Shown here piece by piece: positions 26,801 through 39,400 of a stretch of 64,000 bases of DNA (its first letter is position 1; each line of letters begins with the position of its first letter). The translations under genes and the position numbers were made by a program. Source of the stretch: Monarcha castaneiventris obscurior (taxonomy: Eukaryota; Chordata; Aves; Passeriformes; Monarchidae); the NCBI GenBank assembly GCA_026261815.1, contig JAMPIT010000230.1, forward strand, positions 10,043,001 to 10,107,000, read 5' to 3'. The notes beneath the pieces were generated by a model. It saw only the letters and a program-made list of their open reading frames with translations, was not told the origin of the DNA and ran no database searches.

Positions 26801-28327
26801 GTTATTTGCTCAAATGAGGTTTGTGAGAGCCCTTATCTGACTCGGCCTCCAGGCAATGATGTCTGCCTCGCTGGGTCAAACCATGCAGCCACTGAAAGCA
26901 GTGGGAACATTCTTTGGGATTTCAAATGGGGACAAAGCCTGGGTTAACATACACTATAGTACATATTTCTTTAAACTCCCCACAAATGAAAAAAAAAATC
27001 CTGCCTGTTAATGAAAATTGAAATCAACTAAAATTATAAAGGTTGCAACAGCTATTTTCTTCATGAAATTATCTTTTTTCTCATGAAGAGAAGTCTACCC
27101 ATACAGCTAATTTCATTTATCCTTTTAAGCTAAAAGTCACTGTTTTCCCCATTAAGGTTGAGGACAAATATTGCACTAATTCCTAAGAAAACTATGCCAA
27201 GAACTTGATGATTTCATTTATTAAGCAGATTGATTCAGGTTTCCAAAGAGTTTCTGCTCAGTTTTCAAGCCCTTTTAGGCTTGTATTTTCCTACCAGTTC
27301 ACCTTTTTCCTGACTGAATTTTGAGCCACTTGCAGAAAGATAGAAAGAATTCTGTATTTTCCCTGATACATGAGATATAAATACACTTTGATTTGTAAAT
27401 GAATGTAATATTGTCCAACTTTTCCATCATCCTCAAAATCTCTTAGATTAATTTGTTTATAAATGTCTTTCTATTTTTTGCTTTTCTTTCTCCATTTCAT
27501 TGCTTTTTGGTTCTCCATTGGCCTTCAGATAGTGTCTTATCTAATTTTGTGAGACTACGGAATAAGCATCATACAGACTTTTGATTTCACACTGTTCTCT
27601 TCCTCCATCTTTGCAACCCATATTTTGCTATTTCATGTTTAAAAGTGCCTTGTTTTTACAGTAGTCATGAAAGATGGAATCCTTCCCTGTGAGAGACTGT
27701 AACGCTGGCTGCTGACAGCACAGCAGCAGAAAGGAAATGTACAAAGCGTAACCTAAATAAGAATTCTCCTTTTCTGGCAGAGCTTTGCATTTCTGCCAAT
27801 GCAAAGACAGCAGCACCAGCCCAGTTCCCCTGTCCAAGCAACCTGCTGTGCCTGGGTTGGTGCAGTGCAATGCATATCTAAACAGATCTATAGATATAGT
27901 TCCTTAGCATCTGTTTCTTTACCCAGAGATATAAATAGTGACCATCTATTAAAACCTAAGTCCTTAAAGTATTTATATAGAACAGATACCATAGGAATCT
28001 GTCTTTACATTTGGGTTTGTTGGGGATTTTTTCATTCAGTTATTAATCATCACTCCAGGAAGGCACCAATTTTTTTAGCATCAGAATTAATCCTTTATTC
28101 ACCCTATGTTCCTCAATAAAGATGTTCATTTGGAGAGCTAGTTTTATCCAGCTAATACCCAGCTGCTGCTGAGTTAATCAAACAGAAGCAGCAAGGAGGC
28201 AAAAACAGAGAACAGACCCGCCACTTACACACTTTGCAGCCAGTGATGGGCAGGCACCCAACCTTGCTGGAGATAAACAGCTCAAAAATTAGATCTTTAT
28301 CCAGAATATGTTTCTCTCACTCTGTCT

Positions 28328-28408
28328 GAAAAAAAAAAACAAACAAACAAACAAACAAACAAACCAAAACCAAAACAAAAGAAACAAAACAAACAAACAA
28401 ACAAAAAC
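28328..28408 (+). repeat. (AAAC)n microsatellite
   Basis: Starts with an A run, then about six CAAA units, interrupted by CCAAAA and AAAAG variants, then further CAAA units. It differs from the A/C-only tract near 60 kb: it is short, periodic and contains a G. Confidence 0.85.
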
Positions 28409-31400
28409 CCCTAAATTAAAATAACTGAAAAAACTTCAGAAATTAGATTTTAAAGCAGCATTTTGTGAATCTATTAAAAAAAGAAAAGAAAGCAAACAGA
28501 AAACAAACCTATCCATCCCCAATAAGGGATGCAGCAATTCAAGACACATTTTCATAAGATTCTGCTTTGCCTCTCCTCACCCTCCAGTCATTTCTACCCA
28601 ACTCCCAAATGATTTTGTTAGCGGTAAAACAAGGGAAAATGAATTTTCCATAGAAATGGAATTTCTTAGGGAAGTGATTACTCACTGACCCAAAACATGT
28701 CACAGAAGGACCTTTCTGTCCATGACATTCAGTTTGAACATGAACACACTTCTGGAAGACTTGAGGCTTCTGAAGCTCTGCTGAGACTTACAGGTTACAG
28801 TGTTCAAGAAGCCCAATTCAAACTCAAGATAGAGCTTTTGCATTCCTTGGCCATCTTATTGGTCATCTTCCTCAACTTATAGCACTCTTTAGAGGAGAAA
28901 TTAAAAGGGCAACACTTCATTCAACAATTGCTACAATCAGTTGCAGCTTAGAGAGTTAACTTCAAGTGAAGTTGCTGTTATGATGCTGTCGGAAGTGCCT
29001 TCTTCACAAGAATCCTATTTGTAACTGTCTTCCAAATAAGCCTGGAATAAGATTTCCAAACACTGAGGTTTCCCCTGAAGCACAGACTAACTTTTAGTCA
29101 TCTCTGGTAAAACTAATTCACAGTCTAGTGCAAAATCCATCTGGTCTAATTAGGTGACAGAGTCTGACTCTCCCTGTTTCTCACTGTTTTCTATTCAGTC
29201 CTGCTCAAGATGGAACAGAAAACTTTAATTCTACATGTTGAAGACCAGCAAACTGAAGAGCTGTTAAAGAAATCAAGCAGGCCTCTTAAAGGAACTGGCT
29301 TTCCTTCCATCAGACAAAACCCTGCAATGGAGACCCATTAAATGAATACTTGAGGAAGCCGGTCTGTAGTGCATCCAGCACAATGGCTAAAAGAACACTG
29401 TTAAATTTATCTATCCAGCCCAAATATATTTCCTATAATGTGACAGAATGCTTAAACAAGCATCTCTCACTCAAGGGAGCTGCTAAAGTATTTTGGTGCA
29501 ATGTGGATACGTATTTAACAGATTCGTACTTCAGATGGAATAACCCTTTAGAGGTTTGCCGTGCTTATGGCTTCAAAATCAGGACATAAGGCTACTGACT
29601 ACGAATAGGCACTTTATTGATGCCTTTTCCAGTGCAGAAGAAAAACTCTGTAGTACACTGGTATTGACTTTCACAGCTCCTGACTATTCTTTGTACATGT
29701 TCCTTCTTATTTTGAGGGGACTTCTGACTTCACTGTATTTCTCAAGCAAAGCCAGTAAAGCTGGGGACCAGCAAAGCACCAAAGGGACTTTGGGTGCTAA
29801 GCAGGTTATTTGAAAAAAGAAACTAAAGTTCTATTTAAAAAAAAAAAAAAATCCTCTTTTTTTCCTCTCTGAATGAAATTGTTTAGGATAAAAACCTGAT
29901 TCTAGTGTCAATGGGACTGCTGGAACATTATTGATTTTTAACAAATTTTATAAAATTTTTAAACTACAAGTTTCCTAAGCATCAGTCAGTAATCAATATC
30001 TTTGTTAAAATTCCATCCTCTACAAATTATGTGCATATCTTCTCTGAAGAAAGTTCTTGGAAATAGAGATTCCCTGAACAGGAGCTATCTCAGATTTTCA
30101 GGAGGACAAAATTCAGATCCTTTCCTGGAAACCCCCCACTGCAGTCATTCATAAAGCAAACGACTCAAATATAACATCAAGTCAGCTGATCTCTACCGTC
30201 AAATGAATTAAAAAGAAAAGCAGCATCTTAATTAGGAAGGCTCCAAATCATATATAAATTCATAAATCAATGGCAATCACTCAGAAGCTGATAGGGAACC
30301 AGACAATCAGTGAATTAAAGTAACATGCATCATTCAGCTGCCACTCTTAAAGAATTTCTGTCACATATTTTGCCACAACGTTGATGTATAAAGTATAGTT
30401 CATGATGTAGTTTGGAAATCCCAAGGGTATGGATAATTGTAGCATCCTTAGAAATTGTGGATGCCTTTCATATTCACATTAATTATTCTTTTTCCTAACC
30501 TTAGCACAACTAAAAGATTCAGCACTCTTCAAGATGTCTATCTCTCCCACAAAAATCTTCATAATCTGAAAAAATGAAAAACTTGATTTAGAACAGAACT
30601 AAAATTTTCTCATGAAGGAATTTCCTGGAAAAAAGAAATAAGAAATTAATGTGTTTCTGTTTCCTGGTTGATAAATGTTTTCCACAGCAAATGAAAATGG
30701 CAAAGCTTGTTCATATGGGAAGCCAGAGAATTTTGACAGGTTTTTTTTCTCTGAAAAAGTATTGATTTTGAAAATAGCAGAATTCTCTTTCAGACAGTCA
30801 CTTACACAGAAAATCTCTGCTCAGCCCATTAAGCACAAGAAGTTATCCAGATTCTCCAAAAAGTTGACATATATCACATGAAAAGGCGCCAGGAAGTATT
30901 TTGTCTACATCACTGTAACACAAAATGTGTTACTATCGCTTTGTAGTGGCTATGAGTACCTTCTTGTCTTAGAGGGGAAATACAATGGAAAAGAGAATGC
31001 CCAGTAAAACAACTTCAGGAACTACTGATACCATGAGGCAACATTTCCTAGATGTAATGCTGTAAAATATAGCAGAAGGGTGAAACTTCCAATTTCAGCA
31101 ATGTCAGGACTTTTTCCCCTCACAAAATGCTGACATTTCAGCAAAAACACATATGATTTTGTAGTGTGTTTGCATTTCACTTGAAAAATAGAATGGGTAA
31201 GATGAGTGTTTCCAGACAAGTTCTCTTAAGGAGTGAAAATGGTTGGCAGAAGTTCAGTTCTAAGACCATTGCTTGTCGCTTCGGAGCACACATGTACCAC
31301 AACAGAAGCAGACATTCTCCAGATCTGGTCTGAGAGCAGTAAAAGCTCATCACAGTGAAAACAATCTGACTTTGCTCCTAAAGCGAGAAAGCAGAGATTC

Positions 31401-31876
31401 ACCAAGCTATGTACCACCTGGAATGGCTTTGCAGGTCAAACTTCAAATGTGTTCTATGAGAGAAGAGTTTATTTTCTTTTTGCTTCCAAGAAGCTCCTTA
31501 TTAAAACAAGTCAGTTTGTGGGATTTATGGCACCTATACCCATTGACAGAGTCTACACAAAGCTACTTGTGTGTTGTCAGGCCATTAGATATGCTGCTAG
31601 GTGAAGGTATGAAGAAGACATCACCTGCACAATAGATTTCTTCACCCGATGACAGCATTTCATTTTTCCCTATCTGGAGACAGAATGAATACACCAAGGA
31701 TCTTAGGAAACAACTCTGTGAGATAAGATATAAGGGAGCTTTTGCCAGCTTAAGCCAGTACAAGGTCCAGTGAGATTTTCCAGCTGGAATTTGCTTTTTC
31801 TGCCTCTTACATGTGCACTCACAGCCAACGTGTGAATTTGTCATCAGGCTCTAACAAATTGCTGTTTGTTTTGCAG

Positions 31877-32181
31877 ACTGCCTATGTCATCCCCAGCAGG
31901 AGAGAGCAGAGTGCAGAGCGAGAGGTCTCACAGCTGGCGCAGCAGCCCCCACTGACAGACACGAGCCAACTGCTGGGATTTAGCGTGTCCCTGCTCCCCA
32001 CACAGGCTGATCCTGCAGCACAAACTTGCAGCCGGGTCTCTTCCCGCTGTTTTGCCATACCTGTGCTCTCTAACCCCAGCTTCAGGAGAGATTCCCCCTT
32101 TTATGGCCACAATTGCTTAGCTCTAGCAGAGAGCCAGGCGGCAGACCCAGAAGTAACCCAAGGCTGCCAAAACTCTCTCAG
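31877..32181 (+). other. Exon-like segment, open frame (candidate only)
   Basis: Preceded by 'gctgtttgttttgcag' (a good acceptor with pyrimidine tract) and ending 'ctctcag' before 'gtaaaatc' (a good donor). The frame starting at the first base is open for 101 codons plus two bases, so phase 0 in and 2 out. The segment carries about seven CpGs, whereas its flanks carry almost none. The peptide is polar and Ser/Gln/Pro-rich, with no transmembrane segment or motif I recognise. Alternatives are a lncRNA exon, a retroelement piece or chance. Confidence 0.27.
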
Positions 32182-35100
32182 GTAAAATCATCCTGCATGT
32201 GACAGAACTGTGTCCTGCCCCCACACACACGTAATCAATGCCAATTATTCATTTCTTTATAAGGCAGTATTAAGAGATTCTGTAACACATGTTGCAAGGA
32301 CGTTGTCATTCTTTCAATTTCTCAGTCTACAATGGGAGTAATCTCCATAGAGCAGCAAATGATGATAGATGAGTAACCTAAACCAGAAGACTTCTATGTT
32401 GTTTCAAGAATATCACTGGAAGGGCTTTCCCTAGCTTCCAGAGCATAGTGGTTGAGGTTTTGGTTTTTGTTTTGGTTTTTTTTCAAAAAATATATATCTG
32501 TCACTTACACATTTCAAGAGCATCACCACAATGAACTCTTTTTGCCCTCTCATTTGACATTCATGTGGCAGTAGTCAGCAGTACTCTCCTCTCCTCTCCT
32601 CTCCTCCCCTCCCCTCCCCTCCTCTCCTCTCCTCCAGCTCAGTATACATACTTATGCAACAATCCTACCCAATTTTTTAGCTGAATTAAAACTTTATCAT
32701 GGAGTAGAGTGAAAAGAACTCATAAACAGGCTATTCCTGTCTCCTTTCTCAAATCTCTCTGCTTCTATTTAACTTTGGTGAGCTGTGATGATGTCCTTGA
32801 GCAGTGTGTAACAGCCAGACTTCAATGCCTCATATGGTCTAAACATCACCAGATTGTATCTGATGCACCAAGAATGAAGTAGGTGGTGCTTTACCATTTC
32901 TTTCCCCATCAGAACTGCAGACCAATCACTTATATGACATGGCCATTTGTGGAAACACTCTGAAGGCATCCTCCTGAAAAAAAAAAAAAATTAAAAAAGA
33001 TATATATATTTTTTTTTTTCAGGGGTTTTTTCCTATTGCTAAGTTCACTGGGGAAAGAAAAAAAAAACAATTTAAAATTCCATTTCCTGGTGCTCCCTAT
33101 AAGCTGAAATTAGAGGATGACCCACAAGCACAAATATAGCAAATATACTTTTACCAACTCTATCAATGAAAAAGTAGAGAAAGAAATCATTTTCTGCTGC
33201 AAAATAAAATGTCCCATACATTGCCTTTGACCTTTTAGCAAACACAATTATGTGGCAGATTGTTGCAGTGACTTCTGTAATGATCACAAAAGAAGAGTTA
33301 GATCTGTAAAATGAAATTGAAGTCTTGCATACATCTCTGAGGACAGCCCTCTTTCTCTCAAGGCACCTCTCTGCCTTCTTTCCCCAGCCCTCAGGACAGA
33401 GAGGAAGCTTCACCTCAGGTTTGTGTTGCCAGGCAATGAAGCTGTACCGTAGAGATGGGAATTCTGAATCTCAGCTCTCCAACTTACTGCAAAACGCATC
33501 TGTAGGCAAAGTCAAAAATGTATTTTGAGAAAATTATTCATGGCAGTCTTTGGCGTGAAATCTTTGTCTTGAAATCTTACCTGAGCATCCAAAATTATGT
33601 TCAAGAAAGTAAGACACATAAGTACCTTTCTTCTGGCTGTACTGAGGCACCTGTGACTCCCTTGAGTTGCTGCTGGAGACCTGAGCAGCAGCTGGACCCA
33701 GCTGGGTAAATGCCCTATGTAGGAGCAGCCTGCATTGCATGATCAAAGGGTGGACAAAACATGATGATCTTGTCCACTTCTCAGTGAATTCACACTGTAG
33801 CCATCAGTTTTACCCTCAAGGGGAGATCCCACTCTAGAGGAAGGGAGAAAGAAGGCGTCAGGCTGCTAGACAAATATTTCATATTTCTCTTGAGAAGAAA
33901 CTAACTCCTGAAACTCAAAGAGGTGTACCCAAGTCTGCCAATTGCCTTTAATGTGGCTGGTTTTTTTCTCTTAATGTTCATCTTTTGGGGTTTTTTTATC
34001 ATTGCACGCAGTCAGAACTTGTCTTAGGACATGATCAATTCCAGGTCTCGGGGCTTTGTGGGATAAGGAGGAGAGAGGCAAAATTTAGGTCATTGGCTAC
34101 TGTTAGCTAAGTCTTCCCACTGAAAGCCAGAGGGCTTTGCCTAGACATAGGACTGAAGGTGAGGGGGAATAAAAGGTACATCTAAATCTATACTGTGTGG
34201 GTTAAGAGGTAGGATTACCCTCAGACGAATGTTTGCATATTGACCAGCTGCCCTGGCAGCCAGCACCATGAACCCAGGTGTATGCAGGGGAGAGAGGAGG
34301 GCTTCAAATTAACTTCCTTTAAAGCCAGGGCAACCTTTACCTTGGTCAGGACAGCAAGGATCTGGATGCTCTTGCTCTACCCATTAGGTTTTTTTTCCAT
34401 CTCGCATTTTACAGATGGTCCAAATGAAGGAGAAAGATTTCTGCTGTTAAGGCCCTTTCCTGAGTTATACAAAATAAATCGTGACTTTATGCAAGAAAAC
34501 AAAGTTATCTCTTGACAGGAAAAAAGAGACAGGGAGTGTCAGAGATTCAGAAAAATGCAATGTATGGACTTATGACTCTTGAAATAAAATAAAAATCCAG
34601 GCAGCACATTTTGTCTTGGGTCATTTGAAATCAGTGCCATTTTTGTTCTCAGCTGTGTACTCTGCCCTGAATTCAGAGCTGTCATAGCTCTTTGTTCTTA
34701 AATCTCTGTGAAGCATTGCAAAGATGGAAGCTGTTCTACTTCTCCACCCTCACTGCCTTCAGGTTTATTCTCCTTCCCCCTCTATTACTTCTCTTTGGGT
34801 TTTTTATTAATCCACTTATCTTTGCTCTCCCCTTCAGCTGCCAGCTCCTCCCCAGTCACTTTCAGCCCTGTCCACTGGCTCTGCTCCCCTCAGCTCTTCA
34901 TATTTATATCAGTTGTCTTGCCCCTTTCCTGTCTTATGCTTCATGCATCTCACCTGTGCTTTTTTGGCCCACAACAGCAGTTTCACCTGCTGCATTTGAG
35001 CTTTAGCTAACACTGAATTGCATTTCACATTGAGAGTAGCACAATGTTACATCTCACAGCATCCAGGACCTCAGCTATACATAGTCTTGAACTGTCCAGG

Positions 35101-35534
35101 CACACTGTTCTTCTAGTGTACTGCACATGGAAAATAAGCTAAAAAGGCATAATTTTAACCTATTAATTGAATTCAAATGTTCTTAATTCATTCACACTGA
35201 CTACTACATGAACCAGACTGGACCCAAAAAGAAAGTACTGCTGGTTGTGTATTTTGCAGGGAAACTGATTTTCCAAAGAATGGTCATTCATCAGAATCTT
35301 TCTGTATCAACACTGAATATTGAAAATACTGAAAAGAGGGAATTTCTGAGATGAAAAAGAGAAAAGTCTTCATAGATTGTTGGTTAAGACAATTGTTCTT
35401 TCATTTCCCTCATCCAGACTCGGCTATCTGGCTGCTTATAATGAGTTATTTGCATCCTCATACCATATCAGGAGGAGCCTGAACCTACTCAGACAAGCTT
35501 TTAGTTGTTGGTTTGCTGTCCCTGCTTGAGTGCT
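32182..35534. other. Unique DNA with simple repeats, no gene seen
   Basis: Contains a CTCCT microsatellite (32584-32635) and an A/T homopolymer cluster (about 32977-33022). Overlapping unsupported ORFs of about 100 codons (34692-35010; 33072-33413 minus) include long hydrophobic stretches produced by T- and C-rich DNA. None is recognisable. Confidence 0.55.
32584..32635 (+). repeat. (CTCCT)n pyrimidine microsatellite
   Basis: About ten CTCCT/CCCCT pentamer units in which a middle block has shifted to CCCCT. Strictly pyrimidine on this strand. The block pattern CTCCT-CCCCT-CTCCT suggests unit mutation followed by local expansion. Confidence 0.9.
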
Positions 35535-35625
35535 ATGCTGGTTTTGGCTGGGCTAAAGTTAATTTCCTTCACAGTGGCTAGTATGAGGCTATGCTTTAGA
35601 TGTGTTGTGGAGTTTGGAAGGTGTG
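35535..35625 (+). mobile_element. Avian ERV LTR fragment
   Basis: 'tgctggttttggctgggctaaagttaatttccttcacagtggctagtatg' closely resembles the 5' end of a widespread bird LTR family that I remember only by pattern. The match fades after about 90 bases and no partner LTR is visible. The family name is uncertain. Confidence 0.5.
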
Positions 35626-36114
35626 TTGTGAAGTCTTAAGTTCAGCAAAGACAATGTCCAGCAAATATTGTCCTTTCCCATTCCCATAATAAAAATCTGC
35701 ATACAAAATTCTAGGCATTAGCTGGAAAACGCAATGATCATTTTTTTAACAACTTACATTTGACCAATATTTTCATTCTGCCAATCCTGCTTCTCCTTAT
35801 TCAGCAATGAAATACACTCAGCATCTTCATTTACCAGGAATACATCCTGGAAAATTCTTGTGAAATTTTACAAAACAACTGTCAAAAAATGCCATATCTT
35901 CCCTATATTTTTTTCAAAAAAAACACAGGGAAATGATGACATTTCCTTTGCCACTGCCCTTGATTCATGCACTATGGTTCAAATTTTGCACTGCTAGACA
36001 TAAATACTATTGTGCTAACTTCATTGTGTACTAGCAAAGATTTTGGCCAAATATGTAAGAAATTCTTATAGGTCTGCTCAAACTTACTTCTGCTGTTAGA
36101 CAAAAGACTGGTGC
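35626..36114. other. Unique DNA, no gene seen
   Basis: Ordinary AT-rich spacer between the LTR fragment and the CR1 copy. No ORF or repeat was identified. Confidence 0.5.
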
Positions 36115-36421
36115 CAGATTCTTTTTGGGGGTGCTCAGTGACAGGACAAGGAGCAATGTCCACAAAGTAAAACACAAGAAGTTTCACTCAGCATGAGGAA
36201 GCACTTCTATACATTGAGGGTGGCAGAGCACTGGAACAGGCTGCCCAGGTAGGTCATGGAGTCTGCCTCCCTGGAAACATCCAAAACCCACCTGGACACA
36301 TTCAAAACCCACCTGGACACATTCCTGTGTAACCTGCTCAAGTGACCCTGCATTGCCAGATGGGTTGGACTGGATTATCTCCAGAGGTCCCTTCCAACCC
36401 TACCAATTCCATGATTCTGTG
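36115..36421 (+). mobile_element. CR1 LINE, 3'-terminal ~305 bp
   Basis: Contains the CR1 stretch 'gtgctcagtgacaggacaagg', the 'gagggtggcagagcactggaacaggctgccc' block and the tail 'ggttggactggattatctccagaggtcccttccaaccc' with 'attctgtg' ends. 5'-truncated, plus orientation. It carries an extra 21-bp unit (36283-36324). Its consensus differs from that of the 14816-15171 copy ('gaggtccctt' versus 'aaggtccctt'), so it belongs to another CR1 subfamily. Confidence 0.9.
36283..36324 (+). repeat. Perfect 21-bp tandem duplication inside CR1
   Basis: 'aaaacccacctggacacattc' occurs twice with no mismatch and no spacer. Other CR1 copies have one unit here, so the duplication arose in this copy or its source element. 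Confidence 0.9.
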
Positions 36422-39400
36422 AAATATATTTTTCCTGAAAATGTACATGTATTATGCTATGCAAAAATAGCCTTGCTTGTTATTCAGTACAGAAGGAGTT
36501 AAACCAGGACAAAAATGTACTCTCTGAACCTGAGAAGTATTTTTGGAGACAGTGCTTTGGAAAGGCGAAAGCTTGCTTGGTTTTTGTTTAAACTAAAACC
36601 AGTATTGTACTGACTGGATTAGGTTTTCAATGCATTTTCCAACCTGTTGGACCCCTTCCACAAATATAAAAAGACACCACAGACTAAAGTGAAGAGAAAG
36701 AGAATGTTACTTTTGGGCAGAAATTCCTCCCAAGGGGTTTATCGAGAAGGTCTGTACACATTTTTGTGTAAAGATACAGAACAAATTTACTACAACAGAG
36801 AGGAGCAGTAAAAGCAAATTTATTATCATTTTTATCATTCCTGACAGTATTTCCAGCAGACAGCCCAGGTCCATGAACTCCACAGAGTTTCCACACCCGA
36901 GAAAATTTGGGAACTGAAATACACTGCTCCTGTCAAAGTGGTCTAAAAGAATGGGCCACCTCCTCTAGGACACACTGTGTTCCTGCACACAAAGTCTTAG
37001 AAAGAGAGGATCTGGCAGAGGAATGCTTTTTCCAGAAGCAAAATAAATTTCTTTTCCTGATGAACTTAACTGAAAAACTAGATAGTTTAACATGGTGTGT
37101 TATTTCCTTGGGTTTGGAGTTTTTAAATTGCTAGTTGCCCTTTTTTTTCAGATTGAAGATTCTTTTCCTATCTGGAACTCTGGATCATATTTATTCAGTG
37201 CCACTGACATAACAACTCAATGTGTGAGGACAGGGGATGGGAGATAACAGCAGTTTCACAAAAACCAGAATCATCTGAGTCAAATACTGTTCCAGAAGCA
37301 ACAAGCCCAGTGATTCACACTGTTGCCACGCAGTATTTCTGCAGTATCTTCTTCACCCTTGAAATAAGCCAGTCACCCACTCTGTAAGAACTGAAGAAAT
37401 ATATTCTGTACCTGGAATGAGAAAAACTCAGACAAAAAATAGCATTTTTCCATTGCAGTTATTATTACTCATCTGATCTGCAAGCATTTCTGATATATTC
37501 CTCGTGGGCCTAATGGAAAGCCTGTACAGCTGAGTATAGCAGCTCATACCACTTGTGTTGTTATGCAGTGCAGGAGTAGGGGAGTTCAATAAAAGATTAA
37601 ATACATCCCTATTACAAAAAAAATCTTTCGGAAAACAGAACTGTTTCTGTAATATATCAGGAGATTGAGTCTCCTTTTCCATTGACTGATCTTACTGACC
37701 AAATTTTGCCCTTTGTTTGGAATATAACATTTGGCTGTTCTCTAACATTAAGCAACACTTCCATTTCAGTTTCAGTGCTTCATACCTCCACAGTGCCTAG
37801 GGAATGATGTAGTAGGTTTATTCCAACGACTTTCCAGAGCCACAAGCGATGAGCAATGTCACTTGGTACTGGGGTCACCTCACACAGCTACCCTAGAGGA
37901 GATACAAAGGGGTCCAAGAGGTTCGGTTCCTGCATCTTTTCTAAATTACATGAAAAAAAAAAAAAAAACCCACCACTTTCTGGTTTTTATGGTAACAAAA
38001 TATTTCAACACCCCACACTTGGTGCTCAGATCCCAGATTGCATCCACAGCTGAACACCGACTTATCAGGTGAAGCTTTTTTAAAGGTGAGTTATAAAACA
38101 AGTGGGTCTAGAAGGAAGAGTATGCACATAACTAAATATAACTAAATACACTTATAACTAAAATCTGACAATTCCAGGACTTACCCAAAACTCCTAAGCA
38201 GTTACTTTCAGTTGGCTTCAATAATTTTTGAATATGTCGGCTTATAAAACTTATTAAGGATAGTTTAATTACTGCATTCTCCAGCTCTCCTGCAAAGAGG
38301 AAACATACTGCAGTGAATTGCTTCTGACTTGAATCTTCACCAACATTGTCTATCTTTTGCTGGCCTGTGAATGCAACCATATTACATCTGTGTTTTCAAG
38401 TTCTCTCTGAATTCTGAAATATATTTCTAAAATCTCTTAAATCATCAAGAATTAGGCAAACTCTTCTTTTTTAAAAACAAACTATACTAGCATTCACTGA
38501 ATAACACAAGTAAATGCACTTAGCAACATGACTGAAATTTCTCTACTTTGCAAACAGAAAGATATTGTTGTCCAGAAAATTTAAAAAAACTATCAGGGAT
38601 GCCTGCATTTTACAGTATTTTTATTCCAGCTACCAAACCACTAAGATCACAGATATCTTCTGGATTCATGGCAGTCATCAGCTTCAGAAAGCATTTGACT
38701 TTTCTCACAGAGCTGCAAATACCTTTCCCTGAGGATGAAAGGGAATACAGGTGCAGTGCAGTACCTCTCTGCAGTGTGAAACTCAATTGTAACAAATTGG
38801 ACCCCTCCACTCATTTTCCTGCACCTGATAAGCATCCTGCATGAAATTCTGGGGCAATAGAGCACTGCCCATACATGAGGCAACACTTGAAAATTTTGAT
38901 GCGCGTTTTGCTTCTCCTTTAGAAGATAACCTTTGTTAATAATTACCATGTCTGTGAAGGTGAAAAAAATAATCAAATAAGCAACAATGTCTAAATCAAG
39001 TATCAAGAAAGTGCATGATTAAATTGATGAGTTTCTTTTGTACTTATCACCATGATTGCATGCCAATGCATGCACGGAATAAGTACATAATTAATACATG
39101 TATTTCATGAGAGCATTTCTAAGGTCTTAAGAAAAGTTTAAGAACTGGACCAAATTCAGGCAAGAGAGAAAATTGCCAAATTAAAAGGATTTTTACAGGC
39201 AATTCATGCATGGAAGGAAAGAAATCCCCCCTATGACTTGATGAAAACATTCGAGGAGAATCCTCATTCTTCTAACTAATTGCTATTTTTGTCAGAAATG
39301 TAAGCAATTGTCATGGCACATCATAAATTACTGATAACATATCACCAGTGAACATTTGTAAGTGAGATAAATGCAGAAAGTATTTATACTGCTTCCAGAC

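Larger units (their letters stand above)
20479..31876. other. Unique DNA with simple repeats, no gene seen
   Basis: About 11.4 kb without a supportable gene. The longest open frames (142 codons at 25045-25473 plus; 135 codons at 25554-25961 minus; 120 codons at 31273-31635 plus) match nothing I recognise and overlap frames on the other strand. Simple repeats include poly-A at 20806-20827, an (AAAC)n array at 28328-28408 and A14 near 29837-29850. Confidence 0.55.

Noticed and set aside
28328..28408. (AAAC)n array as a second G/T-dropout tract
   Set aside because: Short, clearly periodic and containing a G; an ordinary microsatellite.
30180..30440. Conserved non-coding element candidate
   Set aside because: The texture suggested conservation to me, but nothing in a single sequence can support it.
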